A stretch of DNA of 63,124 bases, taken from an uncultured Bacteroidota bacterium. GTDB taxonomy: Bacteria; Bacteroidota; Bacteroidia; AKYH767-A; OLB10. Positions 16,048-26,456 of this stretch are shown here, one piece after another (position 1 is the stretch's first letter; each line of letters begins with the position of its first letter). The stretch covers positions 1 through 63,124 of the forward strand of contig CAIRUC010000029.1 in the NCBI GenBank assembly GCA_903881665.1. Direction: 5' to 3'. Position numbers and translations under genes: made by a program. Below the pieces are notes generated by a model. It ran no database searches. It saw only the letters and a list, made by a program, of their open reading frames with translations, and had not been told where the DNA came from.

Positions 16048-18081
16048 TTACCAAATCTTCGCTCTGTCTTTATCATTACGATACATTCCATTTCCCTCTT
16101 TCACATCAAAAGCTTTATAGAAGTCGGGCATATTTGCTAATGTTCCTAATACACGGAAATTAGCAGGAGAATGCACATCCGTTAAAATACGTTTACGTAA
16201 CATCTCTTCTTTTATATTTTGTTTCCAAACCTGTCCGAAGGCCAAGAAGAAGCGCTGTTCTTCAGTAAAACCATTCACCATTGTAGAAGCTTTGCCTTCA
16301 CGTGATGTTTGCAATGCTTGATATGCGGTACTTAGTCCACCCAGATCGGCAATATTTTCACCAATGGTTAATTCACCATTAACGAACACACCAGGAAGTG
16401 CTTCAAATTTATTAAAGCATTCAATTAAAACTTTAGACTTTTCTTCAAACAATTTGCGATCGTTATCTGTCCACCAATCAACCATATTTCCATTACCATC
16501 ATATTTAGAACCTTGATCGTCGAAGCCATGCGTAATTTCATGTCCGATAACCGCACCTAATGAGCCGTAGTTAGTAGCATCGTCAGCCTCGGGGTAATAG
16601 AAAGGAGGTTGCATAATCGCTGCAGGGAAAACGATCTCATTTAATGTAGGCTCATAATAAGCATTCACTTGATGAGGTAACATTTGCCACTCCCCTTTAT
16701 CAACAGGGTTACCTAACTTATCCATCATGGTGCGATACGAAAACACTTCAGAACGTATTACATTCAATACATACGAATCAGCTTTAACTTCCAATTTAGA
16801 ATAATCTCTCCATTTATCAGGATAGCCTAATTTAGTATTAAACTTGCTTAATTTTTCGATAGCCTTCTTCTTCGTATCATCGCTCATCCAATCGAGCTTA
16901 CTGATTCTGATTTTATACGCTGCGAGGATATTTTTCACCATTTCCTGAACACGTACCTTTAAGTCAGGGCTAAAGTATTTGTCGACATAAATTTTTCCAA
17001 CAATCTCGCCCATCGAACCATCACAAGCACCGAGTGCACGTTTCCAGCGAGGACGCATCACCTGTGTACCATTTAATGTTTTTCCGAAGAAATTGAAATT
17101 TTCTGTCACCATCGCACTATTTAAATCATTAGCAAACGTGGTGATATAATGCCAAGTTAAATAGGCCTTCCAAGTTTCAACCGAAACGGAATCATATAGC
17201 GTGCTAAAGCTTTTAAAATATTCTGGTTGATTAACAATAATTTTTCCGTCGGTGGGAATCGAATTTGTTTTAGTATATACATCCCAATCGAATGATGAAG
17301 TAATTTTATTTAATTCAGCGTAGGTACGTGGATTATATGTTTTTTCTTCATCTCGCATCTCAACGCGCGACATAGAAATTTTCGCCAACTCGGTTTCAAG
17401 TGCAAGAATAGATGCTGCCGCTTGCTTCGGATTCGCATAATTAATCATGTTTAGCATATTCGTCATGTGCTCAACATAGGCCTTGCGATAATTAACATTA
17501 CGCTCATCTGATTTCAAATAATAATCACGATCAGGTAATCCGAGTCCACTTTGAGAAATATAAAGTACATAAGCACTGCTATTCTTTAAATCGCGACCCA
17601 CATAAAAACCGAAAGCATTATCAACGCCTTTAGCCGATAACTCAGCCATACTTCTGGCGATATCAATTTTCGAATTTAATTTTGAAATTCTATCTAGATC
17701 TGGTTTAATAAAAGAAATTCCTTGCGCCTCAGCTTTTACCGAATCAATTGCCAACAAATAGAAGTCGCGTAATTTCTGATGAAGTGATCCTTCGGGAGCC
17801 TTTAAGTCTTTTGCAACTTCCTCAACCACTCGTCGGATCTTCTTATTATTCTCGTCCGCTAAAACATCGAAACTCCCCCAACGACTTTGATCAGCCGGTA
17901 TAGGGTTATTTTTCAGCCAATTACCATTAGCAAAATGGTAAAAATCATCATTAGGCCGCGTCGTCTTATCAAGAGAATCGAAGTCAATTCCCTTCAAAGA
18001 AGTTTGATCAGCCATAAAAGCAAGAGCTAAAGCCGCACCGGTAGTAATGGCGAAGCCTGCTAACATTTTCATTTTATTCAT
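16048..18081 (-). CDS. M13 family zinc metallopeptidase (neprilysin/PepO-like)
   Basis: Exported zinc endopeptidase acting on peptides in the periplasm or outside the cell. The 677-residue protein begins with a hydrophobic signal segment (residues about 5-23). The N-terminal M13 domain starts with the typical RPNDDFYHFANGNWLKNNPIPADQSRWGSFDVL. Zinc ligands are in HEITH (514-518) and ENIADLGG (575-582). The conserved substrate-binding NAYYEP stretch precedes them. The C-terminus ends in AKIW rather than the usual CxxW, so the terminal cysteine is missing. There is a strong terminator downstream and no operon partner. Confidence 0.93.
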   Translation of the reverse strand: MNKMKMLAGFAITTGAALALAFMADQTSLKGIDFDSLDKTTRPNDDFYHFANGNWLKNNPIPADQSRWGSFDVLADENNKKIRRVVEEVAKDLKAPEGSLHQKLRDFYLLAIDSVKAEAQGISFIKPDLDRISKLNSKIDIARSMAELSAKGVDNAFGFYVGRDLKNSSAYVLYISQSGLGLPDRDYYLKSDERNVNYRKAYVEHMTNMLNMINYANPKQAAASILALETELAKISMSRVEMRDEEKTYNPRTYAELNKITSSFDWDVYTKTNSIPTDGKIIVNQPEYFKSFSTLYDSVSVETWKAYLTWHYITTFANDLNSAMVTENFNFFGKTLNGTQVMRPRWKRALGACDGSMGEIVGKIYVDKYFSPDLKVRVQEMVKNILAAYKIRISKLDWMSDDTKKKAIEKLSKFNTKLGYPDKWRDYSKLEVKADSYVLNVIRSEVFSYRTMMDKLGNPVDKGEWQMLPHQVNAYYEPTLNEIVFPAAIMQPPFYYPEADDATNYGSLGAVIGHEITHGFDDQGSKYDGNGNMVDWWTDNDRKLFEEKSKVLIECFNKFEALPGVFVNGELTIGENIADLGGLSTAYQALQTSREGKASTMVNGFTEEQRFFLAFGQVWKQNIKEEMLRKRILTDVHSPANFRVLGTLANMPDFYKAFDVKEGNGMYRNDKDRAKIW

Positions 18082-18228
18082 TGATCCGTTTTATTTGTGG
18101 CCCGAAGTAATAAAACAATCACTAACAAAGCAAAACATTTAGACCATTCGTACTAAATTTCGGATAAAACACTTAAAAAGCTATAAAAAGCGCCATCGTA
18201 GGTTACCTTAATTTGGTCGGTGAGAAAG

Positions 18229-18236
18229 TATATTTG
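18229..18236 (+). promoter_or_regulatory. -7 promoter element of the LytS-like kinase operon
   Basis: TATATTTG, a perfect TAnnTTTG, 47 nt before the ATG at 18284. A TTTG at 18212 is somewhat too close for an ideal -33. Confidence 0.5.
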
Positions 18237-18283
18237 AGCGAAATTAGAGCAGAATCATCCATCTTAAATTTATCTTTGAGTTA

Positions 18284-19354
18284 ATGATAGACCGCTTACT
18301 AGAACATTACAACCACCGACTTCCTTATCCACTCTTGAGGAGCATATTACTACATACCCTATTTTGGTTTGTATGGTTGTCGAGAACCATGTACGACATA
18401 AAGGATCTTTGGGGTTGGAATTGGAGTATCCTATATATCGGTATTATTTTTATATGTCAGGCACCAATTGTTTACATACACCTCTATATATTGGTACCTA
18501 AACTGCTGAACAAAAAACACTACCTCGTACATTTCATTAGCATTGGAACACTGATATATCTCTATTCATTTTGCAACTATAGCCTATTAATGTCGCTTCC
18601 AAGAGAAGGAATGCGCGAAAACATGCTACGTTTTTTAAGTAGAATACATCCTAATTTTGACTTATCGGAAGGAATGATAGTTGTAATTCTTACGTACGCA
18701 TTAAAGTACACCCTTATTGCTTTCATCACCCAAACAGAGTTACTTAAATTACAAAAGGAAAAATTAGAGCTAGAATTAAATGCCCTTAAATCACAAATAC
18801 ATCCGCATTTTTTATTTAACACATTAAACAACTTATACTCTTTAACGCTAAAAAATTCGGAGAAAGCATCGGAAGTAGTTTTAAAGTTATCTGATATTAT
18901 GCGTTATGTATTATACCAAGCAAATGAGCGGAAAGTTGATATAAAAAAAGAAGTTGACTTTGCAAAAAATTACGTTGATTTACAAAGAATACGATACCAA
19001 GATAAATACAAAATAACATTCGAAACAATTGGGAAATTCAACGAACAAAAAGTTGCACCCCTATTATTTATTGACTTTATAGAAAACGCATTTAAACACG
19101 GACTCGAGCGAAGATTTAACGACGGATTTGTAGACGTTAAATTCACCATAGACGATCAAAACATTTCGTTAAATGTAATTAACTCTAAAGGCCAAAACGA
19201 CGAAGACAATACCGCTGAAGAAGCGAAAAGGAAGGGGATTGGACTTCAAAATGTTCGACGACGACTCGACTTAATTTACGGAGACTCACATCATCTAAAA
19301 ATTTCTGAAACAGAAGAAATATTTGAAATCAACTTATCACTTCAATTATCATGA
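18284..19354 (+). CDS. LytS/YehU-type sensor histidine kinase
   Basis: A membrane sensor kinase of 356 residues. The first 160 residues contain about four hydrophobic helices with no periplasmic domain of note. A short coiled linker (ELLKLQKEKLELELNALKSQ) leads to the His_kinase domain with phospho-accepting HPHFLFNTLNNLYSL (His at residue 173). The HATPase region has IENAFKHG (N box) and GIGLQNVRRRLDLIYG (G box). This is the LytS/AlgZ/YehU class that pairs with LytTR regulators. Its stop overlaps the next start by 4 bp (ATGA), so the two are translationally coupled. The signal sensed is unknown. Confidence 0.93.
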   Translation: MIDRLLEHYNHRLPYPLLRSILLHTLFWFVWLSRTMYDIKDLWGWNWSILYIGIIFICQAPIVYIHLYILVPKLLNKKHYLVHFISIGTLIYLYSFCNYSLLMSLPREGMRENMLRFLSRIHPNFDLSEGMIVVILTYALKYTLIAFITQTELLKLQKEKLELELNALKSQIHPHFLFNTLNNLYSLTLKNSEKASEVVLKLSDIMRYVLYQANERKVDIKKEVDFAKNYVDLQRIRYQDKYKITFETIGKFNEQKVAPLLFIDFIENAFKHGLERRFNDGFVDVKFTIDDQNISLNVINSKGQNDEDNTAEEAKRKGIGLQNVRRRLDLIYGDSHHLKISETEEIFEINLSLQLS

Positions 19355-20061
19355 TTAAATTAAAATGTATTATCGTTGATGATGAACCCTTAGCGCAAGA
19401 AGTGCTTGAACGCTATTTAGGGAATATCAAAGAAATTGAAATGGTAAAAAAATGTTCGAATGCACTAGAAGCCTTCGAAGTTTTACATACAGAACATATC
19501 GATTTAATGTTTCTCGACATCTCAATGCCTGTAATATCAGGAATTGATTTTTTACGATCACTACGAAAAGCGCCGGCGGTAATTATCACTACAGCCTACC
19601 CTGATTATGCGCTTCAAGGATATGAATTAGACGTAGTAGATTACTTAGTAAAACCAGTTTCACTAGAACGTTTTATGAAAGGGGTAAACAAAGCAGTGGA
19701 ACGTATAAAAGCCATTACTCCCACTCCAATACCAGAAGCAAAACCCATGAAAGTGGATTATATGTTTGTAAAGAGCGATCAAAAACTCATTAAAATTCGC
19801 TTTAGCGATATCGACTATATAGAAGGAATGAAAGACTATGTAAAAATATTTACGGCCGAAAAAATGATCGTCACATTACATACGATGAAATATTTTGAAA
19901 GCAATTTACCTTCAATCAACTTTATGAGAATCCACAAATCGTATATTGTAAACCTTGATGCTATTAAATCAATTTCAGGAAATGAACTTGAGTTAAAAAC
20001 AATTCGTTTACCAATCGGAAGTTCTTACAAAGATCTTTTAATGAAAAAAATATCAACTTAA
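19351..20061 (+). CDS. LytTR-family response regulator
   Basis: DNA-binding partner of the upstream kinase. Residues 1-120 form a receiver domain with the acidic pair VDDEP at the start, phospho-accepting Asp56 in FLDISMP, a T in IITTAYPDYA and a conserved Lys in LVKPVS. A proline-rich linker leads to a LytTR domain (about 135-235) with MFVKSDQKLIKIRFSDIDYIEGMKDYVKIFT and MRIHKSYIVNLDAI. Such regulators bind direct repeats in target promoters. Targets are not identifiable here, although the downstream secreted-protein gene 106 bp away is a possible one. It ends before a hairpin terminator. Confidence 0.95.
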   Translation: MIKLKCIIVDDEPLAQEVLERYLGNIKEIEMVKKCSNALEAFEVLHTEHIDLMFLDISMPVISGIDFLRSLRKAPAVIITTAYPDYALQGYELDVVDYLVKPVSLERFMKGVNKAVERIKAITPTPIPEAKPMKVDYMFVKSDQKLIKIRFSDIDYIEGMKDYVKIFTAEKMIVTLHTMKYFESNLPSINFMRIHKSYIVNLDAIKSISGNELELKTIRLPIGSSYKDLLMKKIST

Positions 20062-20086
20062 AAAGGCAGATGCGCTTAATTAAGAA

Positions 20087-20121
20087 ACACACCAACTGTT
20101 TTTGGTGTGTAATTATTTTTC
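20087..20121 (+). terminator. Terminator of the two-component operon
   Basis: A perfect 9-bp stem (20087-20095 with 20102-20110) with loop CTGTTT, followed by a T-rich stretch. Confidence 0.7.
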
Positions 20122-20166
20122 TAATACTTTCGTAACACCAAAACAACCAATATAAACTTAAATTAG

Positions 20167-22521
20167 ATGAGAAAAATTTATACATTAATCGTTTTTTTGA
20201 TGATTAGTTTATGCTCCTTTGCACAACTTAATGTAACTATGCGATCGCATTTACCTTATTCGGTAGTGCTTGCAAATATAGGAGGATACGTTGACAGTTC
20301 AGGCAACGAATATGCACTCGTTGGAACTTACAATGGCTTATCGATTGTTGATGTAACCGACCCCGTAAATCCTGTAATTAAATTCAATATTGCGGGTACG
20401 AATAGCGATTGGAGAGAAGTGAAAACATGGCTGAATTATGCATATGTAACAACGGAAGGATGCTGCAACGGATTGCAAATTTTAAATTTAGCTTATCTTC
20501 CTGATTCCGTACCGATGAAATATTACAAAGGAAATGGAGCTATTAATAACCAATTAAACACCATACATGCATTACATATTGATGCTGGATATGCATACCT
20601 TTTTGGATGCAACGTACTGAACGGATCTGCTGTGATTTTAGATTTAAGTAATCCGTGGAATCCTACATATACAGGCCATACATCAGGAACATATATTCAT
20701 GATGGGTATGTTCGCAACGACACTCTTTATGGTTGTCATATTTATGATGGATACTTTTCTGTTATCGACGTTACCAACAAGGCAAATCCCATAACTATTG
20801 CTACCCAAAACACACCTAGCCTATTCACTCATAATTCGTGGTTAAATGATGCGGGAAACATATTATTTACTACTGATGAAGTTAGTGATTCGTATCTTAC
20901 ATCATACGACATTTCCGACTTAAATAACATTACCGAACTCAACAGAATTCAACTTGCTCCTGGATCAGGATCTATCGTTCATAATACGCATACATTAAAT
21001 GATTTCGAAGTTGTTAGTTGGTACAAAGACGGGATTGCGATTGTAGATGTTAGTCGACCTGATAATATGATCATTACAGGTAGTTACGATACCTATCCAC
21101 AAGGATCTGGCGATGGCTATAATGGTTGTTGGGGTGTTTATCCTTATTTACCCTCTGGAAATTTACTGGCATCTGATATCGACAACGGGCTTTATGTACT
21201 AACTCCTACGTATGTAAGAGGATGTTATTTAGAAGGAAATGTAACTGATTCAATAAGTGGAATGCCTTTAAACGGGGTAACCATAAACATACTCGCTACA
21301 ACAATCAGTAAGCAAACTAAAATTAATGGGGATTACAAAACCGGCTCAGCAATAGCAGGAACTTACGATATTGAATTTTCAAAACCAGGTTATATTACTA
21401 AAACAATTACAGGAGTAACATTACAAAACGGAGTGCTAACAAACCTAAATGTTCAGCTCATCAATTTTTCTACTTTTACGGCTATTGGCACCGTTATTAA
21501 CTCAACAACTGGAGCTCCAGTAGCGAATGCCACTATTCATTTCAATAATACACAATTTGATGTTGCTGCCACAACAAATGCTACAGGACAATATTCGTTA
21601 AATAGTTTTTATAGTGGCACGTATGACATTAGTGCAGGTAAATGGGGATTTCAAACCAATTGCAACAATCAAGCAGTAACTTCTACTCCTTTAACCATCT
21701 ATTTGAATCCGGGCTATTACGATGATTTTTCGCTTGATTTTGGATGGACTGTTTCAGGTCCTTCAGGAAATCTTTGGGAGCGTGCCATTCCGGTTGCTAC
21801 ATTTAATAATTCAGTTATTGCGAATCCTGGTAATGATGTTTCAGGCGACTGCGGAGATATGGCCTATGTAACAGACAATGGAGGTGGTGGTGCATGGGAT
21901 AACGATGTTGACAATGGAGCAACCATATTAACATCACCTGTATTCGATGGAACATTGTATACAAGCCCACGCTTATCTTATGCGCGTTGGTTCTACAATG
22001 GAGGAATAACAAATGGACAACCTGATGATACCATGAGTGTTTATATTTCAAATGGAGCTACAACAGTACTCTTAGAACGCACGTATGCAGGGCAGCCATT
22101 GCAAAGCCAGTGGGTAAATCAAAACTTCCTACTAAGCAATTACATCCCATTAACAAATAACATGCAACTGATTGTAAACATTAGTGACCCTGGTCCTGTT
22201 TTCAATATTGTAGAGGGTGGATTAGACAATTTCAAAATTGACGAAACAGTAGGAATATCTGAGTCGAATGAAAACAAAGGGTTCCTCAATGCTTATCCTA
22301 ACCCATTCAGCAACAGCATAACATTTACATTATCGCCTAATTTAAAAGATGCTTGCACGTTAATCATAACCGATATTACAGGAAGAACAGTAGAGCAAGT
22401 AAAAATTACCGAGAACAATCATAAAGTTGAAATGGGACGAAATATTCCCACAGGATTATACATAGCGCGCTTATTAAAAGCAAACGGAACAAGCAACGAA
22501 ATAAAAATTACAAAGCAATAA
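20167..22521 (+). CDS. Choice-of-anchor B (LVIVD-repeat) secreted protein with T9SS type A tail
   Basis: A large exported protein (784 residues). A signal peptide (MRKIYTLIVFLMISLCSFAQ) is followed at about 30-350 by repeats with VDVTDPVNPV, LDLSNPWNPT and VIDVTNKANP lines. These are LVIVD-type propeller repeats typical of choice-of-anchor B proteins. Two carboxypeptidase-regulatory-like beta domains follow (about 355-430 and 435-515: LEGNVTDSISGMPLNGVTI, AIGTVINSTTGAPVANATI). Next comes a jellyroll-like module (YYDDFSLDFGWTVSG). The last 80 residues are a type A sorting domain (LNAYPNPFSN, NIPTGLYIARL). It is likely surface-anchored through the type IX system, and its function is unknown. 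Confidence 0.87.
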   Translation: MRKIYTLIVFLMISLCSFAQLNVTMRSHLPYSVVLANIGGYVDSSGNEYALVGTYNGLSIVDVTDPVNPVIKFNIAGTNSDWREVKTWLNYAYVTTEGCCNGLQILNLAYLPDSVPMKYYKGNGAINNQLNTIHALHIDAGYAYLFGCNVLNGSAVILDLSNPWNPTYTGHTSGTYIHDGYVRNDTLYGCHIYDGYFSVIDVTNKANPITIATQNTPSLFTHNSWLNDAGNILFTTDEVSDSYLTSYDISDLNNITELNRIQLAPGSGSIVHNTHTLNDFEVVSWYKDGIAIVDVSRPDNMIITGSYDTYPQGSGDGYNGCWGVYPYLPSGNLLASDIDNGLYVLTPTYVRGCYLEGNVTDSISGMPLNGVTINILATTISKQTKINGDYKTGSAIAGTYDIEFSKPGYITKTITGVTLQNGVLTNLNVQLINFSTFTAIGTVINSTTGAPVANATIHFNNTQFDVAATTNATGQYSLNSFYSGTYDISAGKWGFQTNCNNQAVTSTPLTIYLNPGYYDDFSLDFGWTVSGPSGNLWERAIPVATFNNSVIANPGNDVSGDCGDMAYVTDNGGGGAWDNDVDNGATILTSPVFDGTLYTSPRLSYARWFYNGGITNGQPDDTMSVYISNGATTVLLERTYAGQPLQSQWVNQNFLLSNYIPLTNNMQLIVNISDPGPVFNIVEGGLDNFKIDETVGISESNENKGFLNAYPNPFSNSITFTLSPNLKDACTLIITDITGRTVEQVKITENNHKVEMGRNIPTGLYIARLLKANGTSNEIKITKQ

Positions 22522-22540
22522 AATGCGCCCAATCATTGAT

Positions 22541-22567
22541 AAGGTCTCCTAGTAGGGGGCCTTTTTT
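22541..22567 (+). terminator. Intrinsic terminator after choice-of-anchor B gene
   Basis: A 9-bp stem including two G-U pairs (22541-22549 with 22555-22563), loop TAGTA, then a T run. Confidence 0.75.
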
Positions 22568-22659
22568 ATGCACCTAACCTTGTTGAAAGACTTTATAACA
22601 ACAGCAAAAAGAAAGCAGGAATAGTATCAATATTTGTAATTCATTTACGTTAGAGATAC

Positions 22660-24582
22660 ATGTATAAGGTAATAGGCGGTTTAATGGCAGTATTCTTTTC
22701 CATTGCCATGGTGGCACAGGGGCAAAACAAAACCCATTGCCCAGAGTCGGCCATTAAAAAATCGAACAACTATTTCGAGGATGCTAAAGACGCCAAAAAA
22801 TCGAGAGCTCCGTATAAAAAGATCCAAGACCTTGTTTTGAAATCGATAGAAGCAGATTCATTAAATGGAAATGCGTGGTGGTTGTATGGAGATGCTGCAT
22901 TCGCAGCACACGACGATGAGAATATGGCTATTGCGTATGCGAAATTGATAGAAATTTGTGCTGATGCAAGCGCAGAATCATATTACCGTTTAGGCAACTA
23001 TCAATATAAAACAAAAAATTACAAGGGAGCCATCCTTAATTTACAATCATTCCTCGATTTCAATAAAGTAAAAGAAGAAAATGGTTTAGATGCGGCACAA
23101 AAAATACAACGAGCAAAAATCATGTCGAATCCAGTTCCATTTAATCCTGTTCCATTAAAAAATGTATCGGGAGGAGACCCGGAATATTTAGCCGTTATAT
23201 CACCCGATCAAGAAATTTGTTTTTTCACCCGACGATTTGATGAAGTCAAAAAAGGATCGCTTTATCCAAGTAATGTAGAGAAATTTATGATGGCCACTAA
23301 TCTCAACGGTGAATTCAATAAAGGCGAGCCAATGCCTCCTCCGTTCAACAAGGCAATCAATGGCAATGAAGGAGGAGCCTCAGTTACTATCGACAATAAA
23401 CACTTGTTTTTCACTGTAAACAAATCGGGTAATTTTGATATCTATACAAGTGATGACGTAAACGGAAAATGGACAGAACCAGCGAGCGTAGGAAACACTA
23501 TTAATGATCCTAAATTATGGGACAGTCAGCCTAGTGTGGCCCCTGACGGAAAGACGCTTTATTTTGCAAGCTTTAGAGACTCCATCAGCATGACAAGTGA
23601 TATATACGTGACTAAAAAAGATGAGGAAGGAAAATGGGGTAAGCCGCAACCGTTACCATCGCCTATTAATACAAAGGGAAATGAAAAAACACCATTTATG
23701 CATCCCGACAATAAAACATTTTACTTTAGTTCGGATGCATTACCTGGTATGGGTGGCTATGATATTTACATGAGTAAATGGAAAGACGACGGAAGTTGGT
23801 CGGAGCCAATAAATGTAGGATATCCTATAAATACCGAAGCCGACGAAGTAGGTTTTTTTGTAAGTACCGATGGTAAAAAAGGATATTTTGCATCCAATAG
23901 CTTAAAAGGAATTGGAGGTTATGATATTTACGAATTCGACTTACCTGAAAAAGTGCGACCCGAAAAAGTATTATTCGTAAAAGGAAAAGTTGAAGGAGAT
24001 AAAGAAGCCATTGCCTCAGCTAAAATCGAATTAAAGAACGCTTCAGGGAAACGCAACTATGATGTGTCTTATGATACCATTACTGGTAAATATGCATCTG
24101 TTGTAGCGTTCAACGACGATTTCATTCTTACTGTAAAAAAACAAGGATATGCATACAACTCGGCCTATTTTTCGAAAGATGACAGCACCTTAAATGTTCC
24201 GCAAAAAGTAAATCTTCAGTTAAAGAAAACCGAAATTGGACAGAGCTACAAACTGAATAATATTTTATTCTCGTCGAATTCCTCTGAACTAAATATGCAA
24301 GACAAAAACATCCTCACCGATTTCTCTGAATACCTTAAATTGAATCAGTCGTTAAAATTTACGATAGAAGGACATACTGATAATTCAGGAAATGCTTTAG
24401 ACAACTTAAAACTTTCAGAAGATCGAGCAAAGGCTGTATTTGATTTTTTATCACAGTGCGGAATCGATAAAAGCAGATTATCATTCAAAGGATTTGGCGC
24501 AAACAAACCCGTAGCAAGTAATGACAATGAAGAAGGGAAAGCACTAAACAGAAGAACAGAGTTTGTAATTCTTAGCAAATAA
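22660..24582 (+). CDS. PorE-like TPR/PD40/OmpA lipo- or periplasmic protein
   Basis: A cell-envelope protein of 640 residues with the domain order of the T9SS component PorE of Porphyromonas (from memory PG1058). After the signal segment (residues 1-22) comes a TPR region (about 30-150). Next is a PD40/WD40-like propeller with repeated 'ASFRD..SDIYVTKKDEEGKWGKPQPL' and 'GGYDIYMSKWKDDGSWSEP' lines (about 175-430). A carboxypeptidase-regulatory-like domain (about 450-525) and a C-terminal OmpA domain (about 535-640) follow. The OmpA domain has the peptidoglycan-binding EGHTDNSGNALDNLKLSEDRA motif. The start region has no clear lipobox. It probably ties a T9SS or other outer-membrane complex to the cell wall, though many paralogues share this layout. 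Confidence 0.83.
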   Translation: MYKVIGGLMAVFFSIAMVAQGQNKTHCPESAIKKSNNYFEDAKDAKKSRAPYKKIQDLVLKSIEADSLNGNAWWLYGDAAFAAHDDENMAIAYAKLIEICADASAESYYRLGNYQYKTKNYKGAILNLQSFLDFNKVKEENGLDAAQKIQRAKIMSNPVPFNPVPLKNVSGGDPEYLAVISPDQEICFFTRRFDEVKKGSLYPSNVEKFMMATNLNGEFNKGEPMPPPFNKAINGNEGGASVTIDNKHLFFTVNKSGNFDIYTSDDVNGKWTEPASVGNTINDPKLWDSQPSVAPDGKTLYFASFRDSISMTSDIYVTKKDEEGKWGKPQPLPSPINTKGNEKTPFMHPDNKTFYFSSDALPGMGGYDIYMSKWKDDGSWSEPINVGYPINTEADEVGFFVSTDGKKGYFASNSLKGIGGYDIYEFDLPEKVRPEKVLFVKGKVEGDKEAIASAKIELKNASGKRNYDVSYDTITGKYASVVAFNDDFILTVKKQGYAYNSAYFSKDDSTLNVPQKVNLQLKKTEIGQSYKLNNILFSSNSSELNMQDKNILTDFSEYLKLNQSLKFTIEGHTDNSGNALDNLKLSEDRAKAVFDFLSQCGIDKSRLSFKGFGANKPVASNDNEEGKALNRRTEFVILSK

Positions 24583-24617
24583 AAAGGGTCATCTTTAAAT
24601 CCGATACAACCCTTTTT
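24581..24617. terminator. Bidirectional hairpin between convergent genes
   Basis: A perfect 9-bp stem (24581-24589 with 24609-24617) overlapping the stop codon, with A5 and T5 arms and a 19-nt loop. Confidence 0.6.
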
Positions 24618-24631
24618 ATATTAAAATATAT

Positions 24632-26404
24632 TTATTTACCTAACCATTTAGTAAAATTACTTTTTGATACATCATCAGACTTTTTATTTGGTGAAATAAA
24701 GTATTCTACAAAAGGAGATTTTGCAAGCTTAACATCTAACGAACGAAGAAGTCCACCCCTGTTCACCAATACTTTTATAATATCACCTGATTTATAGGAA
24801 TTCAAATATTTAGAAATATCATCCGCAAAGCGATATTGATCGATCCCTATTATTTCATCGTTCACATTGATTCCAGCGAACCATGCAGGAGAATTTCGAT
24901 CAACCGAAGCTACAGTGGTTTTATTAGAAGATAAGGTAACACCTAAATACGTCTTTTGAGAATTCAAATTAGCATTAATGATATCGCATCCAACGGCTTT
25001 TAAAGCTGAATCAAACGACATATTTTCGGTACCATATACAAATTTACCAAAGAAATCATTCATGTCAATCTGAGCATATTTTGAAGCCATAGTAATAAAC
25101 TCAGCATCACTATACCCTCTATTCATTTTTACCGAATACGTATTATACATATCTCTCATTACATCATCTAACGAATATTTACCTGCCGATCCATTTCGAA
25201 TCATCATATCTACAACAGCCCCCACTGCTGCCCCTTTCGTATAATAGCTAACCGAATTATTTCCCGAGTTTTCATTAGGACGATAAAATTTTATCCATGC
25301 ATCAAAACTCGACTCACCTAAAGATTGAATAGATGCTCCCAATTGATTCATGCAATAAGAAAATCCGGAAGCCACTTTTTCGAGGTACTGATCATTGCTA
25401 TAAAAACCACAACGACGAGTAATTAAATCATCATAATAAGCTGTAAATCCTTCTGAGACATACAACATATTCGTATAATTTTCATTATCATAATCGAAAG
25501 GCCCTAATGCAGCAGGACGCAATCTTTTCACATTCCATAAATGAAAATATTCATGAGCCACTAAATTCAAAAATCCGGTATAGCCTAATTCTGATCCGTA
25601 ACCATTTCGAGAAGTTTGTAATGTTGTTGAATTTTTATGCTCAAGTCCGCCACCACCCGAACTTAAATTATGCACGATAAACAAATACCTTTTGCATGGG
25701 TGGGAGCCGAACACTTTAGCGCATTCAGCCGTTACACGTGACATGTCAGCTGTTAATTTTTCGGCATTATAATTAGCATCGCCAAACATGGCCACATCGT
25801 GAGGAACACCCGATGAAATAAATTTCAACACTTTATGATTTCCTATTTCGAATGGTGCATCAACCAAATCATCATAATTATCGGCCTTGACCATCCAAGG
25901 GTTCGATTCAAGTACAGGATCAAGGGCAACAGAAATTGTATTCCATTTTGAAAACGGAACTATTTCAACACTACAAGGATATTGCATATACCCTTTCACA
26001 AACATAAAAATGCTAGTCCCATTTAAATACGCATGATCGGCGTCAACAAAACTCGTGCGAACGGTAAGTTCGTAAGCATACACCTTATATAAAATGGTAA
26101 TATCGCCCTTGACCGCATTCACTAACCAAGCGTTTTTTCGGTTACGCACAACGTTTAGTTTATTTCCACTTTTATCGTGGGCCGAAAAACTTTCAACGTT
26201 CTTAGAAAACTCACGAACAAGATATGAACCAGGAGCCCAAACAGGCAAATGAACTTCAAGATCACCTCCTTTCCAATTTTTCACAGTCATTTGAACCGAA
26301 ACATAATGTGTTTGAGGCTCATTAAAAGTTAATTTATACTCTTGAGCAGCAAGCAGCTGACCGAAGAAAACAAAGAAAACTACGAGAATTATTTTTTTTA
26401 TCAT
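24632..26404 (-). CDS. M61 family metallopeptidase with PDZ domain
   Basis: Exported aminopeptidase-like enzyme, 590 residues, with a signal peptide (IILVVFFVFFGQLLAAQ). The N-terminal beta region matches M61 proteins (HLPVWAPGSYLVREFSKNV). The catalytic domain has the zinc motif HEYFHLWNVKRLRP with the third ligand in SEGFTAYYDDL, as in glycyl aminopeptidase. A PDZ domain follows at about 490-570 (YLGVTLSSNKTTVASV, SPAWFAGINVNDEIIGID). It probably degrades peptides in the periplasm. It is first in a minus-strand region also holding an SdpI-like and a DUF4412-like gene, but the strand order places it downstream of those, 52 bp after the SdpI-like stop. Confidence 0.93.
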   Translation of the reverse strand: MIKKIILVVFFVFFGQLLAAQEYKLTFNEPQTHYVSVQMTVKNWKGGDLEVHLPVWAPGSYLVREFSKNVESFSAHDKSGNKLNVVRNRKNAWLVNAVKGDITILYKVYAYELTVRTSFVDADHAYLNGTSIFMFVKGYMQYPCSVEIVPFSKWNTISVALDPVLESNPWMVKADNYDDLVDAPFEIGNHKVLKFISSGVPHDVAMFGDANYNAEKLTADMSRVTAECAKVFGSHPCKRYLFIVHNLSSGGGGLEHKNSTTLQTSRNGYGSELGYTGFLNLVAHEYFHLWNVKRLRPAALGPFDYDNENYTNMLYVSEGFTAYYDDLITRRCGFYSNDQYLEKVASGFSYCMNQLGASIQSLGESSFDAWIKFYRPNENSGNNSVSYYTKGAAVGAVVDMMIRNGSAGKYSLDDVMRDMYNTYSVKMNRGYSDAEFITMASKYAQIDMNDFFGKFVYGTENMSFDSALKAVGCDIINANLNSQKTYLGVTLSSNKTTVASVDRNSPAWFAGINVNDEIIGIDQYRFADDISKYLNSYKSGDIIKVLVNRGGLLRSLDVKLAKSPFVEYFISPNKKSDDVSKSNFTKWLGK

Positions 26405-26456
26405 CCTGTTAATTTTTACAGGATAAAAATAGCATAAAAAGTCAATTACTAATCAA